Source of the DNA: Chaunax sp. Z400
Lineage: Eukaryota; Chordata; Actinopteri; Lophiiformes; Chaunacidae
Direction of reading: 5' to 3'
Length of the DNA stretch: 64,000 bases
NCBI GenBank assembly: GCA_037577475.1
Contig: CM075204.1
Location: 10,322,855-10,386,854, forward strand
This document shows, one piece after another, positions 40,401 through 48,300 of this stretch. The translations under genes were made by a program, and so were the position numbers. The notes beneath the pieces were generated by a model that was given only the letters and a program-made list of their open reading frames with translations, did not search any database and was not told where the DNA came from. Position 1 is the stretch's first letter, and every line of letters starts with the position of its first letter.

Positions 40401-43400
40401 TGCTAATGGAAAAAAACCAAAAAAAAAAAACAACCCTATAAAACACAACCATAGGATTTGGGAGAAGCTGGTAATGCCAGCGAGCATTGGCCAGTATAGT
40501 GGTTTGTTTTTGTCTTAATGTGAGAAGAACATACTGTACTTTAAAATCAATGAAGAGGCTCTTTAGAGGGCTAAAACTCCAGCAGTACTCAACAAGGATC
40601 GAGAGCCACTGGTCTTTGCAATATGCGTTCCCTTGAATAATAAAAGAAAGAGGATGTTTGTATGAACATATGGAGTTTCAGGGGTCGGTTAAGCTCAGCG
40701 CTTGTAGTAGAGATGCTATCCAATATGGAATTCAAGAGCATGACTCTGAAGAAGCGCCGTTTTTTTTTCTCACAGACCTGCAAACTCAGGAAAAAGTAGA
40801 TCAGAATTGTCATTTTTGGTGTATAAAAGGTTTTTAGAGGGAACCCTATGTGGTACAATATTAAACCATTTTTGCAAGTCAATTTTCTACCACTGCCTTT
40901 AGTCCTTTAAAAACGATTATAAAATACCCCAAATGTTTAAAAAGACATCTGTTTGTTTTAAACATTTTTTGGGGGGGCTTTTTAAAAAAAAATTTTTTTA
41001 TTTTTTTTTTACAATTTTGGAATGGCTTCTGTTTCAAATGATTGCTCAGAGGCTTCCCATCACTTTGTTCTGGGCTGGTGACACCAGAACTTAGCACAGT
41101 GACATTAATTTTCTCTTCCTCCTGAAATATTTGGTTCCAGAAGCTTTGGAGACCTGTTGTCTACAAAAGGGAAAGTTGGTGAATGAGTGCAGCTGATGAG
41201 CTCATGGCTAACCTACCGGGCCAGCTCCCCTGAGCTTCTTTTTCTTTTCTCTGTGCCCTTCCTTTTACTACATCTTGTTCTTATGACTGTACATCATTTA
41301 ATAAAGCTTTATTTAAGATATTTGGAGAAGCTGTTTGAGTGTCAGTGAACAAACCCATTAGCTGTGAAGTTGATGGGGCAGTTAAATCAGAGGTTGTACT
41401 ATTTCATAGTTTATACTTTGGACTCTCCATTAGGGCCATCAGGGTTTCTTGCCGTTGGTCAAGGGTAATTTGCAGGTCAAATTCCACCAACGCTGAACTT
41501 GAAGCAGATAATAGGACACAGATTTATTTTGTCCACATGAGCAAATGAACAAATTACAAATATTCCTTTGAAATAAAAATAATTTCTGCATGATTTTTTT
41601 CCCCCTGTGACAACTGATGACCTTCACTGACTACTTTGTACGTTGTTGTTGTTCAACAAGTACATCCGTGACAAGAGCTTTGACTGGAATCATGATCCTG
41701 CTCATCCTGCTTCCCTAAAACTGGTCGGCAACTGACCCGACAGGATTCCATTGAACTCGGCTGATGTCAACATAACATCTGAATCTCTTGTCACGCCCTT
41801 GGTGTTTCTCACGTGGGCATTGAAAAGATCCAACCCCAAACAAACTTTAATCAGCTGAACTGTAGTTTGGAGATAAGCCTATAGAATTAAACTTCAACTC
41901 AATATATCACATGGATTCCCATTTGTTTGCTCGAGAGCTTCTGTGTTTGTACAGTATATGATGTCTCTGACAGCACAGCACCTGGCCTCACCTTCTTTTA
42001 GTCCTCCGACAGCATGTTGTCATAGCATTCATATTCTGCTATTGTTCTCTGCACCCCTCCCTTTACATAGTGGCTCAGTGTGTAATCCCTTTATTGCTTC
42101 TGCAGTTTGGCACTGACAATGTGTTGGAGGACAAGTCAGCGCAAGCTTAAAGAAATGCTTACACTCTTAGGCATTTCCACATTATTTATGGTGTTTTCCT
42201 GTTGTGCTTTTATACGTTGTTTTCCGAGTGACATGCAACATGGGCGCAAGGGAGGGGATTGAATTTAAATCAGGGTGTGAAACTGATAAACTTGCTGGGT
42301 GATGCCATCTAATATTTCTTTTAATAAGCTTTTTTTTTTATTGATTTTTTGTGCACAAACTGATAATGTTGTAGCACCTGTGACAGTGTCATATTAAAGT
42401 GGTACAATAAGAGGATAATAAAAATAAATAAATAAAATAAAATAACAAATAAAAATAGATGAATAAATTAATTAAATAAAACGACCAAGAAAAAAAATCT
42501 AATATAATTAAGCATACTAAGATATTAGCTGTAGAGGGGTCCCTGTATTGACGTGTTGTATTGTAAGATATTCGAAAATGTGAAATATCAAACAAGGTGG
42601 CACTCCTCCTGTGAAGGACTGATTCATTGTGTAATTAGCTTTTAGAGGTCCTACTCTTTACTCCTATTGACCCAAGCCTCAGGTAAATAAACACAATCAA
42701 TACAATGAAAGGGCTGGTATAAACCACAGCTTACCCAATCTCCAGCTGTCGCTTTCTGGCTGTATTTATTGCTCTGTATCTCCTTTCCTCCCTCCCTCTG
42801 CAGCTGTCTCTCAATATACAGACAGGGCTGTGCATTGAGAACCAGTTTAGATTACAAAGCACAGATCTGCCTGGGTACACATGGTGGTGAGCTTTCAAAC
42901 AAGACGTTGATTTCTCGGAGGCACAATGGGTTTGTTAGGCCAATGTTTAGGCAAACAGATGGAGAGGAAGGGAAAGGTAGAAGGTATGACAGGGGGAGAG
43001 TCACTAGGGGTGCAATGATAATGCCAGTTCACTACCCATGCCAAAAAGTCCAAGGAATCTCCATTTTCATATGCTGCTTTTGGATGTTTAGCCACAGCAG
43101 ATTGGCTCTAGGGATGGCAAAGTCAGTCAGGTTATCCACCACTTGTGTTAGATGAATAACCATGACATTTTGTTTTTGCTTCGTTTATTTGTTTCATGAT
43201 TTCCAGAGGCTGAAACCTAATGACGTTGTTTTATTTTTTTCCTCCACAGTCGCCATGAGGTATGTTTTTCATTTTTAGTGAAATCTGTTAGAGACTCTGG
43301 CTGGATTGTGATGGCATTTGGTGCAGGTATTCATGATCTCCAGAGGATGAAACCTCATGACTTTGTTGTTTTTACCTCCAGAGTCTCCATGCGGTATGTT

Positions 43401-46400
43401 TTTCATTTTTAGTGAAATGATGGATTGCCATGACATTTCATACTGATATTTATGGTGGCCAGAGGATGAACCCTAATGACTTTGTTTTGATTTTTTCCTC
43501 CAGAGTCGCCATGAGGTATGTTTTTCATATTTATTGAAATGTGTTAAAGACTCTGGCTGGATTGCGATGGCATTTGGTGCAGATATTCATGATCTCCAGA
43601 GGATGAAACCTAATGACTTTGTTTTGTTTTTTCCTCCAGTGTCGCTATGAGGAATGTTTTTCATTTTTAGTGAAATGTGTCAAGGACTACTGGATGGATT
43701 GCCATGACATTTGATACTGATATTTATGGTGCCCAGAGGATGAACCCTTTATTGATCACCTGACTTTTCAACTAGCGCCACATAAGGTCCAAATGTTTAG
43801 TTATCCAGTGTAAAATCTCTACATCTAACTTTTGTAAAGATATTCATGGTTCCCAGATGATCAATCCCAGTGACTTTGGTGGTCCCCTGCCTTTAGCCTC
43901 TAGCATCATGTGAGGATGACGATGATTTGTAGTTTTGAGAAAAAACATACTCACATCTGTTGCAAGATGAATTGTTTAAACTTATTGGCCTAGTATTTAC
44001 TTACATTTTTGTCTAGTAACGCCATCAAGCATTGACATTCCCATCATGCCATATTGTTCAGTGCTCATTAGCAAATGTGAGAATACTAACATGCAAAACT
44101 AAGACGGTGACAGTGGTAAATATCATAGCATGTTAGCATGCTGATTCTGAAGCTTAGCATTGTCTCAAAGTCAAAGATCCGTCTCACAGAGCTGCTAGAA
44201 TGTCTGCAGTCATCTTTTTCTAAAATCAGTGGAGACCTGCTGTAGTTCTATGCATGCCTGATGCGCAAAATCATGGATTTCGGTATTGGATTTTTATTAC
44301 AGAGAAATTTCTGTTATGCTGATGCCCTATTTTCAGCCTGATCTCCAATACTTCCAGTATGGCTATAAGTGAATCCCTGCCTGTGACACACTGGATCTGT
44401 ATCCAACTCTGCCATATGGGAAAGCAAATATCTAACCCCCCTGGCCTACAGAGATATCCAGGCTTAGAGGAAGTACTGCTCGTGAAGCATAGTTATTTCG
44501 AGAAAGGGGAGAGCCTCTCTGAAGCATATACCATGATTTATTCTAGATGCTCCACCAAGATGGGATTGTACATCGTAACAGAGGAGTGACTTTATGTGGG
44601 CATAAGATTTGCTCTAGCTTCAGAGGTCATGCCATTTCATGGACTGGATTTGCTTTGTGTGCCTGTGAGAGTGAATATGTGTATAAATAAATAACAGTCC
44701 TGACTAGGATACCCTGTCACCCTGTCCTTCTCAGCGCATTTGACTGACAGATGCTCTGATTCGACCAAATCCACTTAAATGTCAAGCAGTGACGTCCACT
44801 AACGTTGTCTAAACTGAAGCATCGTGACCAGAGGGAGGTTTACAGCTCAAAACAATTCCTCTTGGCATTTATGGCAGTTGTGTTTGAGCTTGACGGGGAA
44901 AGTCTACTGAGCAAAAAATGGAAAATATGAGCTGAAGCAGACCTGTCAAATTTGAGTCACGCTGCATGATTTTCTGCTATCAGCTGGGATTAACTTCTTC
45001 TGTCTTCTCAGTGCTGCAGCGGGTTCACTGACTTTTCCTTACATTCTAAATATTACTTGATAGAAAATGTTTGTACCTACGACCATGTCACCTCCTGATA
45101 TCCCAGCTTGTTTTGTCACATTTTCAATTTGTCATTTTCAATAAAATGAATCAGAAAATGTAAGTAAGAAAAAAGAATAATGATCCATTCTTCTCCTGAT
45201 TTACGAGTCATTTCCTCGCATGCAGGTACGGTATAGTGTCTTGAAATACCACACAACCCTGTCGACTCCAGAGCAAGTATCTCAAGGATATGTCACCAAT
45301 TAGTCATACGCACTCTGAACAGCTTCAAACCTAAGGTAAACTCACAGAGAAAGAGCGTGTGGAAAGCTTGTTAAGTCAATGATGCAAGTCAAAACACATG
45401 GAGTCCAGAAATAGAGCATTTTGCAATGCCGTCAGGGAGAAATCCTTTTCTGTAGTCACTAATTAACCACACTATTTACTACTATCCACAGTTTGCACAA
45501 AGCCTGGATAAGATAAATACACGTTAGCACTTCGAAACATTTTTATTTTCCCAGAAAAACTGTGACTTTATTCCCTTTGTTTAACAGTGGTGTTTAATGT
45601 TGAATCTATTGGATATTTACTGAAAGTTGATCCCTTCCTCCAGGGTAAACTGACCTTCTCTTGTCACTGGGGGCAGATTTTGATGTAGCCGTGTTGAACA
45701 TTGACTCAATAAATGAAAGTCTTTATGGCAGGTTATTACAGGGCACTTGGTACCACTTTGAAGAAGGTCAATGGCCAGGTTTAAACTTGAAGTGTGCAGA
45801 GCCAGCTGTAATCACTTCACTTGATATGGCACAGAAATTCAGCACAGTAAGTCATCTAGATGAACAAACATTAGCCTCAGGAGGTTCTAAGGACGTCTGG
45901 ATCAATAGGAAATTTTCAAATGCAAAGGATGAGAAGAACCAAAATTATAGTTACAGTAAAGAGAATTTAAGTTGTGCATAAACTAATCCAATGCATGCTG
46001 GGATTCAAGGCCAAGGTGACCCTAGACTGTGTAATTTTACTAAATTAGGCAGCACATTGAAATTCAACAAATATTTTAGCGAGTTAAAACTTAAGTTATG
46101 TATAAATTGGTTCACAAGCTGCAGCAAAAACTGTCAAATAGGTTTTAGGTGGCCATTTTATTTTTTTTATAGAACTTAGTAAATGAATGTATGCAGTTGT
46201 TTTTATATATTCACTGATAAATGTGTTTCATTAAATTACTAAACATTGCTAACCTTTTGTCTAACTTCATTAGCATGTTTTGTCATTTCAACAGTGTTGT
46301 GTTATTCATGTGAAATGTACTTGAAAGTATTGTTATTAAACTGCACAACCCATAATTATCTTTTAGGCAGTGGCGATCCTAGACTCTAGAGGGCCCCAGG

Positions 46401-48300
46401 GAAGAAGCCTATGGCTGCCTTGTTTTCATGTCACTCTCTAGCCTTTCTGCAATGTCTCTTGCAGCAGTGTCCAGGGTGCTGGCGGCTGGAAGCTTTAAAG
46501 GGGTTTATAATTGTTATTGCAAAATGTGTCTTTGTGAGTGGCTATTTGGAGGCCCCCCCTTCCCAAATTCTTTTTGAGGTGCCCAAACATCTGCCCGGTT
46601 TACTGTACCTCTCCTTACAGTGCGTCCCTGCTTGTAGGCCTATACCCTTTGTTCTAAATGGACATTAGCAAGCTTGCTTAAAGTTTCAGTGTGTAGGATT
46701 TTGTTGGACGTAGCAGTGAGGTTGAAGATTGCAACCCACTGAATACCCCTTGCCTCACCCTCCCCTACGGTGGCCACTAAAAAACATGAAAGACCCTCTC
46801 TAGAATGTTTGGTGGACTCCTCTCTGTAGACATAAAGGGCTCACTTATAACATCTGATGTCAGACCCAAACTGTAGAAAAGTGTGCCTCTTTTCGCCTTT
46901 TCAATCTCTCCTGGACAAACTCTGAAAACAAGACGAGTTTTAGCTCCTTAAAAATCTGACAATTTGGAGATAAGGTTACTGAGGCAGACAATGAATTTTG
47001 AATGAGTTCATGAGTTCATGAAAAAATGAGTGAACCTCATCCTGGGGAACATAAAGAACAGTCAACCCCTACTCATTGTTGCTTTGCTAGAAACAAGCCT
47101 CTTAATTATTTCAGACTGAGGACCTGGCTGTGTGACCTGCTCTTGTCAGGCCCCCGAATACAATACACAACTACATGACCTGACAGTGTCTGCCTCAACA
47201 TGTGCATGATCCTGATAAGGAGTGCAGAGTGGACAGAGTGCGAAGACAGCTGCTTCAGACTTGGATTTTTTTTGTGGTTTTTTTGGCATAGGTTACAATT
47301 AACTGGAGGGGGAGTTAAGGTTCATTTATACTTCCTCCACATACGAAAATAAGTACATCCATATCAAAGAATGTAACCATAAACACCCAGATGCTTCCAT
47401 GTGTACTTTACGTTGGCATTGATAGATCCACAAGAGGGCAGTGAAGAGTCAAAGGTTTCTACAGCAGCAAAAATGGCAACAGTAGAAGATGTTGTCATCA
47501 TGTTTGCCATTAAATGCATCACGACATGTGGATGTCAAGCTTTTTCACTTGTTTTGAAAATCTATCCACCAAAAATAATGTCTTCTTTGTCATGTCTGTA
47601 GACATTTGTCATGTCGTGTCTTGCTTGAATTATTGCTACACTGCCCCCGATGATTTCCGGTGGTACTGCTGCATTTTGCCAGTTTCGTCTGTATCCACAA
47701 GCCTTCAGAAAACGTGTACAAATACAGCCGAAATGAACCCAGCATAAGGACCAACGGCTCCGTCAGCATCCACATCGCTTTACAATAATTTTGTTTACAA
47801 TAGGCATTATGAATACGCAGTTATTCATATTTATTTGCTCAGTCACTTTACTCATCTATTTCACTTTATTCTTATGCTGCACTGTTTCTGGTTCTGCTCT
47901 ACGAGAAACATCATTTCATTCTTCTGTATCTGTGTATATGGTTTGAATGACAAATTAACAAAGTTAAAATTGAAGTTGAAGTTTTTTTTTAAATACTAAC
48001 ATTAAATGAGTCTTTAGGATTAAACACTGAAAAAGAAATATGTATGCATAATAAATTGGTGCTTTAAAAAATAATGTTTTTGCAGTATAACAAAGCTTTC
48101 AAACACATTCACTCCTGTATGTTAGACTCACCTGTGTCAGGAATGCTGCTGATGCCACAGTTTGGTGTCTTACTCGTCTCAGTTTCCTTCCACGCCAAAA
48201 CACAACGATTTAGAACAACTTCTACCTGTCTGTGCTCCTGAAAAAGATTTGAAGATAGTAATCTGGGCTGTTTTTCCATATTATCTCTCAGAAGTGTCAT
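10126..48300 (-). CDS. cerk: ceramide kinase gene, 13 coding exons, complete
   Basis: Ceramide kinase phosphorylates ceramide with ATP to ceramide-1-phosphate on Golgi and plasma-membrane surfaces. The 13 exons listed separately join in phase with GT-AG junctions throughout and total 1743 nt from the first ATG. Residue numbers here count from the preferred second ATG (48279), giving 573 aa against about 537 in human CERK. In order: a PH-like N-terminal region (about 1-135), then the diacylglycerol-kinase-type catalytic domain, beginning with INPYGGKGLGKRIYE and carrying the nucleotide-binding GGDG at 205-208. The CERK-specific C-x3-C-x2-C motif follows (C357, C361, C364), then a conserved C-terminal region ending in LIRLFARGIEE. 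The odd parts are eight consecutive glutamines (545-552), a C-terminal extension absent from human CERK, and no glycine at position 2. Gene span is about 38 kb, with intron 1 about 14.6 kb. The divergent neighbour is tbc1d22a, as in human. Confidence 0.95.
10192..10215. repeat. cerk: coding CAG trinucleotide repeat
   Basis: Eight uninterrupted CTG units on the plus strand, read as CAG (Gln) in frame on the minus strand. Three GAG codons precede it. Confidence 0.97.
10286..10314. repeat. (CA)n microsatellite next to splice acceptor
   Basis: About 14 dinucleotide units. On the cerk transcript it reads (UG)n in intron 12 and ends about 20 nt before the acceptor of the last coding exon. Confidence 0.95.
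10315..12638. other. cerk intron 12 body
   Basis: No exon or named repeat was recognised. The stretch 10600-11400 has higher GC and lower repeat content than its surroundings and could hold conserved non-coding sequence; this is only an impression. Confidence 0.35.
12639..12853 (-). CDS. cerk: cerk coding exon 12
   Basis: Codes FDHSFVEVHRVRKFRFEPQH and ends SSWTCDGEILPHTAIQV, against human FDFTFVEVYRVKKFQF and SSWNCDGEVLHSPAIEV. It includes a second cysteine-rich run, TTCDCSTAHSSWTC. The acceptor is cctcccaag and the donor GTCAG-GTAACT; length 215 nt, phase 2 out. Confidence 0.94.
13425..13448. repeat. (CT)n microsatellite in cerk intron 11
   Basis: Twelve pure CT units inside a longer pyrimidine-rich stretch on the plus strand, about 13380-13470. 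Confidence 0.95.
13789..13808. repeat. perfect 20-bp palindrome
   Basis: CTGTTGTCTTAAGACAACAG is its own reverse complement; it lies 46 bp before a SINE copy in cerk intron 11. Confidence 0.95.
13855..14025 (-). mobile_element. tRNA-derived SINE, teleost type
   Basis: Read on the minus strand it has a tRNA-like head with a B box (GGTTCAATTCC) after GTCCTCCCGTGGTGACC. A GTCGCATGTC segment follows, then a pyrimidine-rich middle and a tail AGCTGTCCTATCTAATAAAG. This is the arrangement of a SINE family common in teleosts. The internal promoter is partly decayed. Confidence 0.75.
14723..15184 (+). other. unassigned open frame in cerk intron 11
   Basis: A 153-codon open frame, the longest in the window, antisense to cerk. 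Its protein has no recognised domain and ends in a poly-T-coded Phe run. The opposite strand over about 14840-15000 is also open for roughly 57 codons and reads a very basic peptide (SRRKSKRFNTKRKRDAAEAA). It is probably chance or an old mobile-element remnant. Confidence 0.15.
15910..16115 (-). CDS. cerk: cerk coding exon 11
   Basis: Codes GKFIAINAASMSCACPRSPK and HLADGTTDLILVRKCSR, strongly conserved with human GKFLAINATNMSCACRRSPR and HLGDGSSDLILIRKCSR. It ends LLRHTNKEDQ at a codon boundary. Splice sites are cgtttcag / CCAG-GTATGA; length 206 nt. Confidence 0.96.
16890..17060. repeat. dispersed teleost repeat ('ACTTAAGTAC' family)
   Basis: Repeated TACTTAGTTAC, ACTTAAGTACCCC and CTTGTACTCCACTACTTTTC segments match a dispersed repeat seen widely in teleosts, which also occurs at about 30420-30770. 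The family name was not determined. Confidence 0.5.
17945..18150. other. CpG-rich islet in cerk intron 10
   Basis: About 18 CpG dinucleotides fall in 190 bp (17950-18139), in an otherwise CpG-poor intron. It includes TTCGCGAA and an inverted repeat CTATCGCCC / GGGCGATAG (18062-18070 and 18096-18104). A donor-like CAGAG-GTAAAA closes the stretch on the plus strand. It may be an alternative promoter, a non-coding exon or a fragment of a GC-rich element. Confidence 0.45.
18485..18508. repeat. (CA)n microsatellite in cerk intron 10
   Basis: About 12 CA units; a short TG-rich stretch follows at 18650-18705. Confidence 0.95.
19279..19361 (-). CDS. cerk: cerk coding exon 10
   Basis: Starts GCFVCRHKPSSKDSKQW, completing the C-x3-C-x2-C motif begun in exon 9, and ends EMSEELETSDK. 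The second half is a weakly conserved linker, also variable against human. Splice sites are tatttcag / AAAG-GTACGG; length 83 nt. Confidence 0.92.
19894..19999 (-). CDS. cerk: cerk coding exon 9
   Basis: Codes VKTFLSHNYYEGTVSFLPAE and TPRDKLLCRSG, matching human LKTFLSHHCYEGTVSFLPAQ. It carries the first cysteine of the CERK C-x3-C-x2-C motif. The donor GG-GTAAAT splits the motif's glycine codon. Confidence 0.93.
20000..21131. other. cerk intron 8
   Basis: AT-rich, no exon or firm repeat seen. The part near 20510-20650 resembles a dispersed teleost repeat but too weakly to name. Confidence 0.35.
21132..21284 (-). CDS. cerk: cerk coding exon 8
   Basis: Codes PMDVCSVHHDDVFLRYSVSL and YGFYGDLLTDSERKRWLG, very close to human AMDVSSVHHNSTLLRYSVSL and YGFYGDIIKDSEKKRWLG. 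The acceptor is attaacag and the donor TCAG-GTACGA; length 153 nt, phase preserved. Confidence 0.96.
21422..21496 (-). CDS. cerk: cerk coding exon 7
   Basis: A 75-nt exon coding GSTDCICFATVGTNDPVTSA plus LHIIVG, against human GSTDCVCYSTVGTSDAETSALHIVVG. It belongs to the catalytic domain. Only 137 bp of intron separate it from exon 8. Confidence 0.95.
21497..24484. other. cerk intron 6, 3'-flanking part
   Basis: Holds a pure (AG)n tract at 23159-23182 and an A/T-rich low-complexity stretch at 22300-22390. At 24270-24350 is a possible tail-only SINE relic (TCTTTATTAGAGA ... GACAGGGAATGACAG). No exon was recognised. Confidence 0.4.
24485..24797. repeat. degenerate dispersed repeat
   Basis: A patch rich in GATCCGAACC / GGTTCGGTTCG / GGTCCGAC words on both strands, typical of a decayed palindromic DNA element. 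It ends with GCCCAAAGTCACCTAGGATA, which matches in reverse the CTATCCCAGTTGACTTTGGGC segment of the repeat at 27390. Confidence 0.4.
24798..26647. other. cerk intron 6, 5' part
   Basis: AT-rich, with no exon or named repeat recognised. Confidence 0.35.
26648..26793 (-). CDS. cerk: cerk coding exon 6, GGDG nucleotide-binding motif
   Basis: Codes VVCVGGDGMFSEVLHGLVTR and ends IGIIPAG. The GGDGMFSEV segment is the conserved ATP-binding signature of ceramide and diacylglycerol kinase domains and is intact here. The acceptor is ctgtccag and the donor GCAG-GTGAGC; length 146 nt. Confidence 0.96.
27390..27790 (+). repeat. teleost interspersed repeat, copy 1 (cerk intron 5)
   Basis: Starts CATTCATTTTCTGTAACCGC, then GGAGCCTATCCCAGTTGACT, GGGCGGGAGGCGGGGTTCAC, AACATGCAAACTCCACACAG and GAACCCAGGACCTTCTTGCT. 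This is a very widespread teleost repeat, probably derived from a retroelement. An inverted copy lies in intron 1 at about 36455-36690. Confidence 0.7.
28088..28154 (-). CDS. cerk: cerk coding exon 5
   Basis: A 67-nt exon coding VTERANHARDHLKTEANLDK plus YDG, matching human VTEHANQAKETLYEINIDKYDG. The acceptor is ttccatag and the donor GATGG-GTGAGTA. It is too short and too phase-shifted to show as a free-standing ORF and was found by following the reading phase from exon 4. Confidence 0.93.
28155..28812. other. cerk intron 4
   Basis: No repeat or exon recognised. Confidence 0.35.
28813..28938 (-). CDS. cerk: cerk coding exon 4, start of kinase domain
   Basis: Opens the diacylglycerol-kinase-like catalytic domain. 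RPKSLLVYINPYGGKG and GKRIYEQKVAPLF are near identical to human RPKHLLVFINPFGGKG and GKRIYERKVAPLF. Splice sites are ctttgcag / ATTG-GTGGGT; length 126 nt, phase 1 in and 1 out. Confidence 0.95.
29610..29960. mobile_element. remnant of a non-autonomous DNA element
   Basis: The left part ACAACCCCGATTCAAAGACT followed by GTTGGTAAATAAAAACAAAATG, and the internal GTCCCAACTTGTTTGAGATG, match in style a teleost DNA element whose ends read ACAACCCCGATTCCAA. The right end is not clear and no open transposase frame remains. Confidence 0.4.
30420..30770. repeat. dispersed teleost repeat, second copy ('AGTGGAGGAAAGTAAC')
   Basis: Contains GGCAGTGGAGGAAAGTAACA, ACTCATGTACTCAACAATTT and TACTCGAGTAATTTCATGCC, the start of a repeat family dispersed in teleosts and related to the patch at 16890. 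In cerk intron 3. Confidence 0.5.
31449..31571 (-). CDS. cerk: cerk coding exon 3
   Basis: End of the PH-like region. SYIRRTRWHQW aligns one to one with human HCVKRARRHRW, and VTFHCAKEGQCEQWIQ with VTFWCPEEQLCHLWLQ. The acceptor is cgttacag. The donor is taken as A before GTACGT rather than the GTAGCG a few bases on, because only the former keeps phase and gives the conserved threonine joining to NRPKSLLV. Confidence 0.88.
31572..33401. other. cerk intron 2
   Basis: AT-rich, with a short (AT)n at about 33290-33307; nothing else recognised. Confidence 0.4.
33402..33536 (-). CDS. cerk: cerk coding exon 2
   Basis: Encodes the middle of the PH-like region: VQVCDIVAVINTKDDD matches human VPVSEIIAVEETDVHG, and PHAFT matches PYAFT. 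The acceptor is ctctccag before CCCACAG and the donor is ACAG before GTATAA. Length is 135 nt and both splice phases fit exons 1 and 3. Confidence 0.85.
34567..34589. repeat. run of 23 guanines
   Basis: An uninterrupted G23 on the plus strand in cerk intron 1, C-rich on the transcript. The length of such runs is often misassembled or miscalled. Confidence 0.9.
36455..36690 (-). repeat. teleost interspersed repeat, copy 2 (cerk intron 1)
   Basis: The reverse complement shares AGGCGGGGTACACCCTGG, the ACAACCATTCACGC-like segment and the GGAGGAAGC segment with copy 1 at 27390, but the copy is shorter and more diverged. Confidence 0.65.
40262..40611. mobile_element. hAT-like miniature element in cerk intron 1
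   Basis: The left end CAGTGGTTCCCAACCAC and the right end (reverse complement CAGTGGCTCTCGATCC) match the CAGTGGTTCTCAA-type termini of hAT transposons. About 350 bp lie between them, with no transposase. The 8-bp flanks (GTATACAC and GTCTTTGC) do not match, so the copy is old or recombined. Confidence 0.55.
42410..42500. repeat. AAATA-rich low-complexity tract
   Basis: Irregular repeats of AATAAATAAAATA in cerk intron 1. Confidence 0.85.
43186..43910. repeat. tandem array of 119-137-bp units
   Basis: The word CAGAGG (CAGATG in the last unit) marks unit positions at 43204, 43341, 43460, 43597, 43734 and 43854, with spacings 137, 119, 137, 137 and 120. Each unit carries GATGAAACCTAATGACTTTG, TTTTTCCTCCAGAGTCGCC, ATGAGGTATGTTTTTCATTT and GGATTGCCATGACATTT. 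It is a common teleost repeat that also occurs as single copies. Confidence 0.85.
44000..46660. other. cerk intron 1, 5' part
   Basis: No exon recognised. A degraded repeat beginning GGCAGTGGCGATCCTAGACT lies at about 46367-46600. Confidence 0.35.
46675..46990 (+). repeat. 'GTGTGTAGGATTT' teleost repeat, copy 1
   Basis: Starts TTTCAGTGTGTAGGATTTTG and contains ATTGCAACCCACTGAATACC, CCTACGGTGGCCACTA and GTAGACATAAAGGGCTCA, the successive blocks of a repeat found widely in teleosts. A second copy with the same start lies at 57600-57755 on the minus strand. Confidence 0.65.
48132..48300 (-). CDS. cerk: cerk coding exon 1
   Basis: Encodes the start of the PH-like region; LLSSNLFQEHRQVEVVLNR aligns with human LQSVLWVKQQRCAVSLEPAR. 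There are two in-frame ATGs, at 48300 and 48279. An in-frame TAA lies two codons upstream of the first, at 48306-48304, so the ORF cannot extend further. The first ATG has C at -3, while the second has A at -3 and G at +4, a strong context, so MEKQPR is the preferred start. Neither start gives glycine at position 2, whereas human CERK begins MGATG. The exon ends in phase 1 at ACA-G before GTGAGT. An untranslated first exon further upstream cannot be excluded. Confidence 0.82.
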
